Part shown: in pieces, positions 18,369 through 27,414 of the stretch
How positions within the stretch are numbered: the first letter of the stretch is position 1
Layout of the letters: each line of letters opens with the position of its first letter
Source of the DNA: Hymenobacter qilianensis
GTDB taxonomy: Bacteria; Bacteroidota; Bacteroidia; Cytophagales; Hymenobacteraceae
Assembly (NCBI RefSeq): GCF_014489555.1
Contig: NZ_CP060784.1
Location: 124,001 to 188,000, forward strand
Direction of reading: 5' to 3'
Length of the DNA stretch: 64,000 bases
The notes under the pieces: generated by a model
What the model was told of the DNA's origin: nothing
Databases searched by the model: none
What the model saw: only the letters and a program-made list of their open reading frames with translations
Program-made: the position numbers and the translations under genes

Positions 18369-18492
18369 GATGTGGGGTAAAAAATCGTTTAGGACCTAAA
18401 AAAGTAAATCAGCGACACAGATTCAATTTCAATTATGGATTGCTGGCCGCTTTACAGCAATGGGTAAAGGATGTGGGCAAAACCGCGCCGTT

Positions 18493-19034
18493 TTACATTC
18501 TGACTGCTAGTTGAATATCCGGATGGTTACGATCTTTTTCAGATAGCAGCACAGGTTCAAAAGGCCATTCGATCCCAATGTTCGGATCGTTCCAGCGCAA
18601 AGCCCGCTCAGCTCCGGGCGTGTATTTGGCCGAAATCTGATACGATACGTCGGTATTGTCTTGCAGGGTGATGAAGCCGTGCGCAAAGTACTCAGGTACG
18701 AACAACATGCGATAGTTATCGGCGGTTAGCTCCACTCCTATCCACTGCCCATACGTAGGCGACTGCTCACGCATATCCACAATCACGTCGTAAATGCCCC
18801 CCGTGTGCAGCGCACGAGCTTGCTCTCGCCGTGGGGGGCAATTTGATAGTGCATGCCCCGCAAGGTGCCGCGCTTGGGGTTAGAGGATATACTAGCTTGC
18901 CGTGGCGGCTGATGAATGCCATGCGCGGCAAACTCATCTTCACACCACGCACGCGCAAAAAAACCTCGCTCGTCCGATAAGCGCTCCATATCGATAATAA
19001 AAGCGCCGGCTAGCTTAGTTTCAGTAAAGATCAT
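18493..19034 (-). CDS. rfbC: dTDP-4-dehydrorhamnose 3,5-epimerase family protein (one frame change)
   Basis: This cupin epimerase of about 181 residues acts on 4-keto-6-deoxy sugar nucleotides. GTLRGMHYQIAPHGESKLVRC carries the catalytic His region, and YFAHGFITLQD the second signature. The frame stops after CTRGAF. Adding one G to the minus-strand G6 run (plus-strand 18797-18802) restores CTRGGIYDVIVDMREQSPTYGQW and the rest of the protein. Given the neighbouring CDP-glucose synthase and C-methyltransferase, the substrate may be a CDP-sugar rather than dTDP-4-keto-rhamnose. No rfbA, rfbB or rfbD is present in the window. Confidence 0.85.
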
Positions 19035-19098
19035 CTTCTAATCGAATAAAAGTCCCTCCGCACGACTCGCGTTTTAGAAGGCATTGGTAATAGAAAGC

Positions 19099-20187
19099 TT
19101 AAGCGCTTACAGACTCGGTAGCTACTACTGCTGTATCAGCCCACTCCAAATCGGCGCTCAACTGTCCGCTTTCACGCAGAGCAGCAAGTACTTGCAAGCG
19201 CATGAGCTGTGACGAGCGGAAGCTGGTATCGTGAAAGCCCATGCTCATCAACCCATCCCGTAGCTCGGTTATAGTATCAGGCAAAGTACGTTGGGGCTGG
19301 TGCTGGGGGGCTAATTTTCGGAATAAGCTGAAGTCGACACGATACGAACGCTTATCAGGGGGCGCCGCCGCATTCAGGCTGACACTCGTACCGGGAATGG
19401 CAGTTGCTACCGCCTCCGCCAGCTCACGTACTTGATAGTTCCACTGGTCAGATCCTGCGTTTACGGCCAGAAAATCGCCACCGTTATCAGCCTCCCGACT
19501 GATGGCCCACTCAATAGCCCGCGCCATATCCTGTACGTGGATAAGCGGACGCCACGGCGTACCATCACTAAGAATGTTAATCTCTCCCGCGGCTACTGCG
19601 CCGGCCACAAAGTCATTGACTACCAAGTCTAGCCGCAGCCGGTCGCTCCACCCGCAGGCAGTAGCAAAGCGCAGACAAGTAACGCAAAAATTCGCATCAG
19701 CTAAGGGTGCTAAATCCTGCTCGCTTAACACTTTAGAGCGTGCATAAGCTGTTAGTGGATTCAGTGTAGAAGTCTCTGTTTTAGCGCCTTCACCTCCAGC
19801 GCCATACATACTACAGCTGCTGGCAAACACAAACGAACGCACACCTGCTTTCTTAGCCCGTTGTGCTAGCCCAATACCCGCCTGATAATTTACAGCCAAG
19901 GTTACATCCTCGTAGGCCGAACCCATCGGATCGTTGGAAATAGCGGCCAGATGCACGATGGCATCAACACCCTGAAGTAACTCCGTGGGCAAGTTGCGCA
20001 CGTCACCGAAATACTGGCGGTCGAGGCGCGACTCAGGCAAGCGGCTTGCGCCGGTAAGACAATGGGCAAAGAAACCCATATCAAACCCAATCAGCTCAGC
20101 CGCAGGAAACTCCTGACGCAGGTGGCGTACGACGCCGGGCCCCACGTAGCCCATATTTCCGGTAATGAGAATGCGTTGCGGTTTCAT
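19099..20187 (-). CDS. NAD-dependent sugar epimerase/reductase (extended SDR)
   Basis: This 362-residue extended short-chain dehydrogenase has the nucleotide loop GNMGYVGPG (10-18), DVRN, HLAAISNDP, the catalytic SSCSMYG, and YxxxK in YARSK. It resembles SDR proteins paired with rfbF-type cytidylyltransferases, which reduce or epimerise CDP-4-keto sugars. Whether it also replaces the missing CDP-glucose 4,6-dehydratase cannot be decided. It lies 64 bases upstream of the rfbC-like gene and 81 after rfbF. The last 30 residues are variable and unlikely to be catalytic. Confidence 0.8.
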   Translation of the reverse strand: MKPQRILITGNMGYVGPGVVRHLRQEFPAAELIGFDMGFFAHCLTGASRLPESRLDRQYFGDVRNLPTELLQGVDAIVHLAAISNDPMGSAYEDVTLAVNYQAGIGLAQRAKKAGVRSFVFASSCSMYGAGGEGAKTETSTLNPLTAYARSKVLSEQDLAPLADANFCVTCLRFATACGWSDRLRLDLVVNDFVAGAVAAGEINILSDGTPWRPLIHVQDMARAIEWAISREADNGGDFLAVNAGSDQWNYQVRELAEAVATAIPGTSVSLNAAAPPDKRSYRVDFSLFRKLAPQHQPQRTLPDTITELRDGLMSMGFHDTSFRSSQLMRLQVLAALRESGQLSADLEWADTAVVATESVSA

Positions 20188-20268
20188 ATATCAACTTGGG
20201 AACGGGGCACTATTCTGTAGAGAAGTCAGCTAGGGGTAAAGTGGCTCCTGCACGTGGTACTCAATAAT

Positions 20269-21110
20269 TTATTTAATCAGCAAGGGAGGCTGAGTTGCAT
20301 ACAGCTCATGGCCTTGGCTGTTTGAAGGCTGATCACTCCATACTTTCCATTTCGCTTTACCAGCGGCCCACATTTCCTCCAGCAGGTTACGGTCGCGCAA
20401 GGTATCCATGGGTTGCCAGAAGCCCGTATGACGATAAGCTACCAGCTGATTATCAGCCGCCAACTGCTCCAGGGGCCTTTTTCCCACACCGTTGCATCGG
20501 TTTCGATATAATCCAGTACTTGCGGCTCCAAGACGAAGAATCCTCCGTTGATCCACGGTGACTCGCCCCCCTCAGGCTTCTCAGTGAAGTTTGAAATCAG
20601 ACTGCTGTCCTCCGTAAGGTTGAAGACACCAAAACGGCCGGGCGGACGCACTGCCGTAAGTGTAGCCAAGGCACCCTGCTGCTGATGATAAGCAATAGAT
20701 TCGCGAACATTTACGTCACTCACACCATCACCGTAAGTAAGGCAAAAAGTATTGCCGTCCAGATAGTCGCGGACTCTGCGCAAACGCCCCCCAGTCATGG
20801 TTTCCTCCCCAGTATCAACCAAAGTAACGGTCCAGGGCTCGGCACGGTTGCGGTGTACTGTCATCTCGTTGCGGTCCAAACGAAATGTTACGTCGGCGTT
20901 ATGCAGGAAATAGTCAGCGAAGTATTGCTTGATCAGATGGCCTTTATAGCCACAGCACACCACGAAATCAGTAATGCCATGGTGGGCATAGATTTTCATT
21001 ATATGCCACAGAATTGGCTTACCGCCCACTTCCACCATCGGCTTGGGTCGGACGCCACTTTCCTCGCTAATACGAGTCCCATAACCACCTGCGAGTATAA
21101 CTGCTTGCAT
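20269..21110 (-). CDS. rfbF: Glucose-1-phosphate cytidylyltransferase (one frame change)
   Basis: This enzyme makes CDP-glucose from CTP and glucose-1-phosphate. [17 protein letters not shown] starts at ATG 21110 with the nucleotidyl-transfer loop. [30 protein letters not shown] and [10 protein letters not shown] are family hallmarks. The frame breaks after VWEKGP. One extra base in the adjacent G4 or T5 run (20472-20480 on the plus strand) restores [20 protein letters not shown] and [14 protein letters not shown]. About 24 extra residues follow the usual WKVW end. This is the best marker that the block makes a CDP-sugar. Confidence 0.9.
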
Positions 21111-21286
21111 GAGAAATAAAGTAAGAAGGAAGATAAAGCGTGAAATCAGCAAATATTACTCCATCACACATCAACTGTGCTAATTAACTAATCTTCTTCC
21201 TATATAATTATATTAATAGACGCATTATTTGTATTTTATTTCGGCTGTTGAACTAAAACACGTAAGTGTCAGACTTCCTCACTCAA

Positions 21287-22069
21287 TCATGATACTGTCT
21301 TGATAGCAGCATCATTTCGAAACACAGTTCGCTGTGCCATCAGGTACAGAAAATGCGAATTGGTAATTAGGTAGCGTCTCCATAGTCTTTTTGGCTCCAG
21401 CCACAGTCGATACGCCCACTCCAGCCAGAGCTTGCGCGCCCACACGGGCAAGCGCTGCTCCAGGCCCGCATACACCGGGAAGGCCTGACCAACTCCCAGC
21501 ATACAAGCACGAATCTGCCCTTGGTGTGCGGCCATCCAGCGCTCTTGTCGCGGGCAGCCCAAAGCCACGAAAACCAAGTCAGGATCTACGGCATTGATGG
21601 CGGCTACTTCGGCAGCATCTTCCTCAGGAGTCAGCGGACGAAAGGGCGGCGAATGGGTGCCGGCAATGCGCAGTGTAGGTAGCTCGCGCCGGGCACGGGC
21701 TACCATGGCTGCTAACACCTCCTCAGTTGTACCATAAAAATAAACGGACTGATTCCGCTGGGCGGCCTCAGCAAGTAAAGCAGGCAGCAAATCCATTCCA
21801 GCTACGCGTTCTTGCTGTTGCCCATGAAACCAGCCCACGGCCGCAGCCACAGGGCTACCGTCGGGTGATACGATGGCTGCACCATCCAATATTTTACGGA
21901 ACCCAGGATCGTTATGGGCTTCCACTAACATATGCACGTTGGCAAAGCACACATAAGCAGACGTACGCGCAGCACCGAGCCGCAATATTGTATCTATAAA
22001 GTCAGTCCGGTTGCCCGTCGTAATACGAGTGTCCAAGACCTGTTGGCGTGGTAGAGCGGGAAGTGGCAA
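21287..22069 (-). CDS. WecG/TagA/CpsF family glycosyltransferase (GT26)
   Basis: This 260-residue GT26 transferase transfers a sugar such as ManNAc or a related residue onto a polyprenyl-diphosphate sugar on the inner face of the membrane. The diagnostic segments are VCFANVHMLVEAHNDP, the donor-site ISPDG-like VSPDGSPVAAAVGW, VYFYGTTEEVL, and FVALGCPRQERWM. It stands directly after the priming transferase gene in the same direction, so it likely adds the second sugar of the repeat unit. Confidence 0.88.
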   Translation of the reverse strand: MPLPALPRQQVLDTRITTGNRTDFIDTILRLGAARTSAYVCFANVHMLVEAHNDPGFRKILDGAAIVSPDGSPVAAAVGWFHGQQQERVAGMDLLPALLAEAAQRNQSVYFYGTTEEVLAAMVARARRELPTLRIAGTHSPPFRPLTPEEDAAEVAAINAVDPDLVFVALGCPRQERWMAAHQGQIRACMLGVGQAFPVYAGLEQRLPVWARKLWLEWAYRLWLEPKRLWRRYLITNSHFLYLMAQRTVFRNDAAIKTVS

Positions 22070-22131
22070 TGGGTAATTTGTGATTAGTTAAGAACGACGT
22101 CCGGCGGGAACGAAGATCAAAGGTTAAAAGG

Positions 22132-22187
22132 AAAGGCCCCTAGCACGGTTGCCGACGATAGTCGTACGAACTGTGGCAGGGGCCTTT
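22132..22187 (-). terminator. Hairpin downstream of the priming transferase gene
   Basis: AAAGGCCCCT (22132-22141) pairs with AGGGGCCTTT (22178-22187), with a second small CGAC/GTCG stem inside. On the minus strand it is followed by a T-rich stretch. It lies 55 bases past the stop at 22242 and may be a partial terminator before the GT26 gene. Confidence 0.6.
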
Positions 22188-22241
22188 ACGCAAAGTGCTG
22201 TTAGTTGGATACATGGGCAGAATTTGCCCCCCAGCGATGGT

Positions 22242-23636
22242 CTAGTAGGCGTTTTTCTCGCCGCGAACCATATTCCAAACCGTCTGGAAGATGATCTTCA
22301 TGTCCAAACCGAATGACCAGTTCTGCACATATTTCAGATCATACTCTACACGCTTCTCCATGGTGCCGGCTTCGCGAGTTTCGCCGCGGTAGCCATTTAC
22401 CTGGGCATAGCCCGTAATACCAGGAGTTACAGCATGACGCATCTGGTAAGTACGGATGTGCTTGGAGTACTCTTCCAGTTGGGAGAGCATGTTAGGGCGA
22501 GGACCTACCACTGACATTTGTCCCATCAATACGTTGAAGAACTGAGGCAACTCATCAAGGTTGTACTTGCGCAGGTATTTGCCAATGCGAGTGATACGCA
22601 TGTCGTTTTTTGTAGCCTGCAACTCCGTTTGACCGTGGTTAGCCTGCATTGTGCGCAGCTTGTAGCAAGGAAACAGCTGGTTACGCTTACCGGGCCGCAG
22701 CTGCTTGAAGAAGATTGGGCCTGGAGAATCAAGTTTGATCAACAATCCCAGAATTCCCATCACTACCGGGAACACAGTAACGATAACCGTCAAGGAGAAG
22801 AAGATATCAAAAAGGCGCTTCATCGCCTGATTGGTACGCATTCCCAAGGGCTCATTCCGGATAGTAAGAATGGGCATGTGATCGTAGAAGTACACATTCA
22901 CATCCTGGCGAACTGTGCCACTGAAATCGGGGACAATGCGGAAGGATAGGAAATGGTCATCGGCGAAGCGCGACAGGTCTTCGATAAGTTCGCGCTGATC
23001 GAGGGGCATTGCGAAGTAGATTTCATCTACCTGTGTTTTAGAGCAAAACTCCTTCAGGTCCGCAATAGAGCCTTTTACGAGAGACTGTAGATTGTCAGCA
23101 ACCTTCTCATCCGTAAAGAAACCCAGGAACTTGTTGCTAGGATCGTGAGACTCAAGAAAGCGTTGTAATTCCTGACCACTGCTGCCGGTACCTACAATAA
23201 TAAAGTGGGTATGTGCCCGAGCAATATGCGTGCAGTACATACGGTAGCCGAAGGCCAGCAGGAAACGACCAAGAGCTACACCTACTACTGATAAGCTGTA
23301 CACTAACACCAGGTAGCGCACCATCAACCATTCCGTGTCGAACAGCATCGCCCCAGCCAGTACAAGGCTTGCATGAATCAGGAATGTACGAAACAGGTAG
23401 AGAAGCTTCTCAGGATAGGTAATCAGCCGATCTATCCGATAGATGTTAGCATACTCCTTTGACAGAATCCACCACAGCAGCCCAAAAATAGCAAAGAAGA
23501 AAGGGTAATAGCTGGTGAATTCCCAGCTGTCAAACAAGAAGAAGCCAGTAAGACGGAAAGCACCAAAGATGATGAGCACGTCCACCACGGGCAAGATGAT
23601 GCGCGAAGCATCAGTGTAGTGTTTGTAGCGTTCCAT
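22242..23636 (-). CDS. Undecaprenyl-phosphate sugar phosphotransferase (WcaJ-type)
   Basis: This 464-residue polyisoprenyl-phosphate hexose-1-phosphate transferase primes repeat-unit synthesis. Four or five N-terminal membrane segments and a nucleotide-fold linker with IIVGTGSSGQELQRFL precede the C-terminal catalytic domain from about residue 275. That domain has KRLFDIFFSLTVIV, SPGPIFFKQLRPGKR, CYKLRTM and ELPQFFNVLMGQMSVVGPRP. It is the first gene of the long minus-strand block, with 724 untranslated bases upstream that probably hold the promoter. Glucose-1-phosphate or galactose-1-phosphate is the likely substrate. Confidence 0.9.
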   Translation of the reverse strand: MERYKHYTDASRIILPVVDVLIIFGAFRLTGFFLFDSWEFTSYYPFFFAIFGLLWWILSKEYANIYRIDRLITYPEKLLYLFRTFLIHASLVLAGAMLFDTEWLMVRYLVLVYSLSVVGVALGRFLLAFGYRMYCTHIARAHTHFIIVGTGSSGQELQRFLESHDPSNKFLGFFTDEKVADNLQSLVKGSIADLKEFCSKTQVDEIYFAMPLDQRELIEDLSRFADDHFLSFRIVPDFSGTVRQDVNVYFYDHMPILTIRNEPLGMRTNQAMKRLFDIFFSLTVIVTVFPVVMGILGLLIKLDSPGPIFFKQLRPGKRNQLFPCYKLRTMQANHGQTELQATKNDMRITRIGKYLRKYNLDELPQFFNVLMGQMSVVGPRPNMLSQLEEYSKHIRTYQMRHAVTPGITGYAQVNGYRGETREAGTMEKRVEYDLKYVQNWSFGLDMKIIFQTVWNMVRGEKNAY

Positions 23637-24360
23637 GAGTTAGTACAAGTAGGCAGTAGGCAATGAGGAAGTGGTGTTTGGTTGTCTTGTACGCATACAA
23701 AGTAAAATCATTCTGTAGTTAAAACAATATTTTTTATAACTTTTTGTTGTAAAAAGATAATATTTTGTTAATACAACAATAATATTCCGTTACGCAACTT
23801 TACTAAATCCAGTAAAAAGCACATGTTACTATATTATTTAGTGATTTTATGTCCTTTTACTCACAACTACCTATAAGGTTTCATACTATTTCTGTCAAAA
23901 TTGATACCACCAAGGCTATTGAGCCCTAATCTTGATGCTAAAGGAGGTGATATAGTTTACGCTTTAGAGGCCTGCACAAGCTCAACAGGAGGCATTTTCA
24001 GCCGCAAACATCTCATTTATAGACACTAGTAATATATTAAATATACGATACTGTGTATCAGGGACCTAGCGAAATATTCGGCTGATAAAAATTTTAAGAA
24101 CCTGGAAATAGTGTAGAAAAAGCTTAAAATATTTTCCTTTATGCCATCCGAACCCTGTAATGTTCAGCGTAAGCTGAGGTGGCATAAGCGAAAACTTGCT
24201 TCGACCACCTTTGTATTCTTCATAATCGACTTCGTTAAGCTTATACCTGCAAGCCTTCATCAGACCCGCTCGGCGTGTATTACTTCCGAACTTCCTGTCA
24301 GCAAACTCACTTTTCAAGCAGTTCCGGGCGATAGCGTGCGCTTTTAATTCACCAGTTGTT
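23637..24360. other. Divergent intergenic region, priming transferase / rpiA
   Basis: These 724 bases contain no gene I can support. The first part (to about 24060) is strongly AT-rich with T and A runs, suiting promoters for the long minus-strand operon. A perfect 12-base Shine-Dalgarno-like AAAGGAGGTGAT at 23940-23951 has no start codon at a usable distance. Open frames of 68 and 135 residues overlap here on opposite strands, but resemble nothing. Confidence 0.5.
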
Positions 24361-25110
24361 ATGGCAGCATCTTTAAACCAGGCACAAACAGATAAGGAAA
24401 AACAACGCGCGGCGGCACAGGCGTTGCGCTGGGTAAGCGATGGTATGCTGGTAGGATTAGGCAGTGGTAGCACAGCGGCTTATTTCATTCAACTGCTCGG
24501 CGACGCCCTTCGGGCTGGCCAGCTTCGCGTTCAGGCTACGGCTACCTCGCTGGCCAGTGAAGCCTTGGCTCGGAGCGTGGGCATTGCATTAGTAGAGCCC
24601 CGGCGCGGCTTGCGCTTCGACCTGACAGTGGATGGAGCCGACGAAATTGCCCCCCAGCTTGCTCTTGTCAAAGGCGGCGGTGGTGCTTTGCTGCGCGAGA
24701 AGGTGCTAGCAACCGCATCCGATTATCTGTTGATTATTACCGACTCCTCGAAACTGGTGCCACAGTTGGGCCGGTTTCCGCTGCCGCTCGAAGTTGTGCC
24801 GTTTGCTCTGCCGTGGGTGCTGGATGCCGTAGCGCAACTCGGCGGTGCTCCAACAGTGCGCATCGACCAGAAAAACGCCCCCCAGCCCGCTCTTTCCGAC
24901 CAAGGCAACTTGCTGGTGGATTGTCATTTCAACTCTATACCCGATCCGGCCGGGTTGGCGGTTCAGCTTCAGGCCATTCCGGGTATCGTAGAGCACGGCT
25001 TATTTCTGGGTTTGGCGCGCGCTGCTATCGTCGCACAAGGTGAAGAATTGCTTGTGCTACGGCCGGATGTTGAGCCGACGGACGCAGCCGACTTTACGAA
25101 ACTGCCATAA
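24361..25110 (+). CDS. rpiA: Ribose-5-phosphate isomerase A
   Basis: This 249-residue isomerase interconverts ribose-5-phosphate and ribulose-5-phosphate in the non-oxidative pentose phosphate pathway. GLGSGSTAAYFI (phosphate loop), DGADEIAPQLALVKGGGGALLREK with the catalytic Asp and Lys region, and the C-terminal PGIVEHGLFLGLA are all present. Two copies of the iterated C6 motif fall in frame, as IAPQL and NAPQP codons. The 3' end faces pgl only 12 bases away, so the convergent genes share almost no space for a terminator. Confidence 0.95.
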   Translation: MAASLNQAQTDKEKQRAAAQALRWVSDGMLVGLGSGSTAAYFIQLLGDALRAGQLRVQATATSLASEALARSVGIALVEPRRGLRFDLTVDGADEIAPQLALVKGGGGALLREKVLATASDYLLIITDSSKLVPQLGRFPLPLEVVPFALPWVLDAVAQLGGAPTVRIDQKNAPQPALSDQGNLLVDCHFNSIPDPAGLAVQLQAIPGIVEHGLFLGLARAAIVAQGEELLVLRPDVEPTDAADFTKLP

Positions 25111-25122
25111 CCTACACAGGCT

Positions 25123-25868
25123 TTACTTCCGCTCATCAGGAAGCTGCGCCGCTGCAGCACCATCTAAAAACCAATGCAATTCGCCAGAAACAGGGGTAAT
25201 AAGCTGAGCCGGAAACTCCTCCACATGGCGTTCGGCAGTCAAGACGCGTTGCACGGCGGCGGCTTTATCGGCGCCATACACCAGGAAGGCAATTGCCTGA
25301 GCCTGATTGATTAATGGCGCAGTAAGCGTAATGCGGTAGGCTTGCTTTTCCTCCACAAAAACTTCCTTCGCCCCTGCTGCGGCTTCATGCAGTACCGGAG
25401 TATGCGGAAATAAGGAAGCCGTATGCGAATTATCGCCTAGGCCCAGCAGAACTAAGTCGAAACGCGCTTCCTTTTGGCCGAAATAGTGCTCGATTGTTTG
25501 GGTGTATTGCTGGGCCGCTTCAGCGGGATCAAGCGCGGTATCAACGGCAAAAACCTGAGAGGGCGCTATCTGCAAGGGCTCAAACAGAGCTTTCTTGGCG
25601 AGCAGGCAATTACTTTCCGGATCGGTGTGGGGCACGTAGCGTTCATCGCCGAAGAAGAAATGGACCTTTTCCCAAGCCACCCGAGTACGGTACGACGGCG
25701 AAGCTAAAAGCTCGTAGAACTTCTTGGGAGAATTGCCCCCGACAGCGCCACCGAGAATCGTCCGTGCTCGGCTACAGCCTGATTGGCCAGTTCAACAAAA
25801 TAGTCAGCCAGGCTGGTCAGAACCTCGGCGGGCGTGGGGTAAATATGCAGCTGGGGGGCTTTATTCAT
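25123..25868 (-). CDS. pgl: 6-phosphogluconolactonase (one frame change)
   Basis: This enzyme of about 248 residues hydrolyses 6-phosphogluconolactone, the second step of the oxidative pentose phosphate pathway. [22 protein letters not shown] and [21 protein letters not shown] are diagnostic. From ATG 25868 ([17 protein letters not shown]) the frame stops early. Restoring one C in the plus-strand C5 run 25736-25740 gives [21 protein letters not shown] and joins the two parts. The start overlaps the end of zwf by eight bases, typical of translational coupling in gnd-zwf-pgl operons. Confidence 0.9.
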
Positions 25869-27375
25869 GGCCATTGAGCGGGAGCGTAAACCAGTGAAAT
25901 CCGTCGCGGGCGATGAGCGCCTCCGCTATTTCTGGTCCCCACGAGTCGGCCGAATAGTTGGGGAAGCTCTGGCTGGCCCTACCCTGCCACGAGTTCAGGA
26001 TGGGCATGAGCAAATCCCAGGCGGCTTCTACCTGGTCGCCGCGCATAAATAAGGTTTGGTCGCCCAGCATGGTATCCAGCAACAGCGTTTCGTAGGCCTC
26101 CGGGGCCTGGCTAGTGTAGGTGCCTTTGTAGTCGAACACCATATCCACGGTGTTGAGCATCATGTCGAGGCCGGGGCGCTTGGCCTGCACCTGCAAGCGA
26201 ATGCTCATTTCGGGCTGAATACTGATAACCAACCGATTCTGCTGCCAGCTTTCCGCGGTTTCGGGCGGAAACACAAAGTGCGGCACGTCTCTGAACTGAA
26301 TGGTGATGCTGGACGCTGAGCGGTGCATGCGCTTGCCGGTGCGCACGTAAAAAGGCACATCCTGCCAACGCCAATTGTCTACGAAGAACTTTACGGCGGC
26401 GAAGGTTTCGGTATTGGACTTTGGGTTGGCCCCGGGCTCCTCCCGATAGCCCGGCACTTGCTCACCCTGCATCCAGCCCGCCGCATACTGCCCGCGCACC
26501 GCCGACTCGCGAATGTCTTCGGGTGTAAACCGGCGCATGGCCCGCAGCACGTCTACTTTGCGGTTGCGCACTTCATCGGCGGTAAAGTTGACGGGCGGCT
26601 CCATAGCCACCAGGCAAAGCAGTTGCAGCAAGTGGTTCTGAATCATGTCGCGCATGGCGCCCGCGCCGTCGTAGTAGCCGCTGCGCTCCCCTACGCCAAG
26701 CTGCTCGGTCACAGAAATTTGCACGTGCTCGATGTAGTTGCGGTTCCAGAGCGGTTCGAACAGGGCATTGGCAAAGCGGAAAGCCATGATGTTCTGCACG
26801 GTTTCCTTGCCCAGATAATGGTCGATACGATAGATCTGCCGCTCGTCAAAAATATCGGACAGCAGCCTGTTCAACTCCCGCGACGACTCCAAATCGTGGC
26901 CAAAGGGCTTTTCAATAACAATGCGCGTGCAGGTAGTATCGGAGGCGAGCTTGCTCTTGGCCAAGTTGGAGGCAATGGTTGGGAAGAACTCCGGAGCCAC
27001 GGCCAAATAGTAAATCACGTTGGGCTGCACGCTCCACTCCTTCTTGTACTCGTCAATGCGCTGGCCAAATTTCTTATAGGTGGCCGCATCCTTCACGTCA
27101 GCCGCCTGATAAACGATGTGCTGGGCAAAGTCTTTCCACTTATCTTTTTCAGCTTTGCCGCTGCGCGAAAATTCGTTGATGCCGTCCAGCAGCTTCGCCC
27201 GAAACTCGTCGTCCGATAAGGGCGTGCGGCCACTGCCGATAATGGCAAAGTGTTCGGGCAGCCAGCCATCCAGATACAGATGATACAACGCCGGCGTCAG
27301 CTTGCGGGCATTCAAATCGCCGGTGCCGCCAAAGATGACGAAGATGGTGGGCTGAGTTTCTTTGGTGGAGCTCAT
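25861..27375 (-). CDS. zwf: Glucose-6-phosphate 1-dehydrogenase
   Basis: This 504-residue enzyme oxidises glucose-6-phosphate to 6-phosphogluconolactone, making NADPH. The N-terminal [12 protein letters not shown] (15-26) is the coenzyme loop, and [13 protein letters not shown] holds the substrate lysine and catalytic His region. [11 protein letters not shown] is a further family motif. It lies 39 bases after gnd and overlaps pgl, so the three oxidative-branch enzymes form one operon. Confidence 0.95.
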   Translation of the reverse strand: MSSTKETQPTIFVIFGGTGDLNARKLTPALYHLYLDGWLPEHFAIIGSGRTPLSDDEFRAKLLDGINEFSRSGKAEKDKWKDFAQHIVYQAADVKDAATYKKFGQRIDEYKKEWSVQPNVIYYLAVAPEFFPTIASNLAKSKLASDTTCTRIVIEKPFGHDLESSRELNRLLSDIFDERQIYRIDHYLGKETVQNIMAFRFANALFEPLWNRNYIEHVQISVTEQLGVGERSGYYDGAGAMRDMIQNHLLQLLCLVAMEPPVNFTADEVRNRKVDVLRAMRRFTPEDIRESAVRGQYAAGWMQGEQVPGYREEPGANPKSNTETFAAVKFFVDNWRWQDVPFYVRTGKRMHRSASSITIQFRDVPHFVFPPETAESWQQNRLVISIQPEMSIRLQVQAKRPGLDMMLNTVDMVFDYKGTYTSQAPEAYETLLLDTMLGDQTLFMRGDQVEAAWDLLMPILNSWQGRASQSFPNYSADSWGPEIAEALIARDGFHWFTLPLNGHE

Positions 27376-27414
27376 GCGTAGGGTATAGCGAATGGGTTGA
27401 AGGATGGCCGCGGC

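Noticed and set aside
24066..24473. A 135-residue open frame on the minus strand overlapping the start of rpiA
   Set aside because: It overlaps a conserved gene on the other strand, resembles no family, and has no plausible start context.
26323..27219. A 298-residue open frame opposite zwf
   Set aside because: Antisense shadow of the conserved zwf frame. The long length follows from high GC and codon bias, and no domain is seen.
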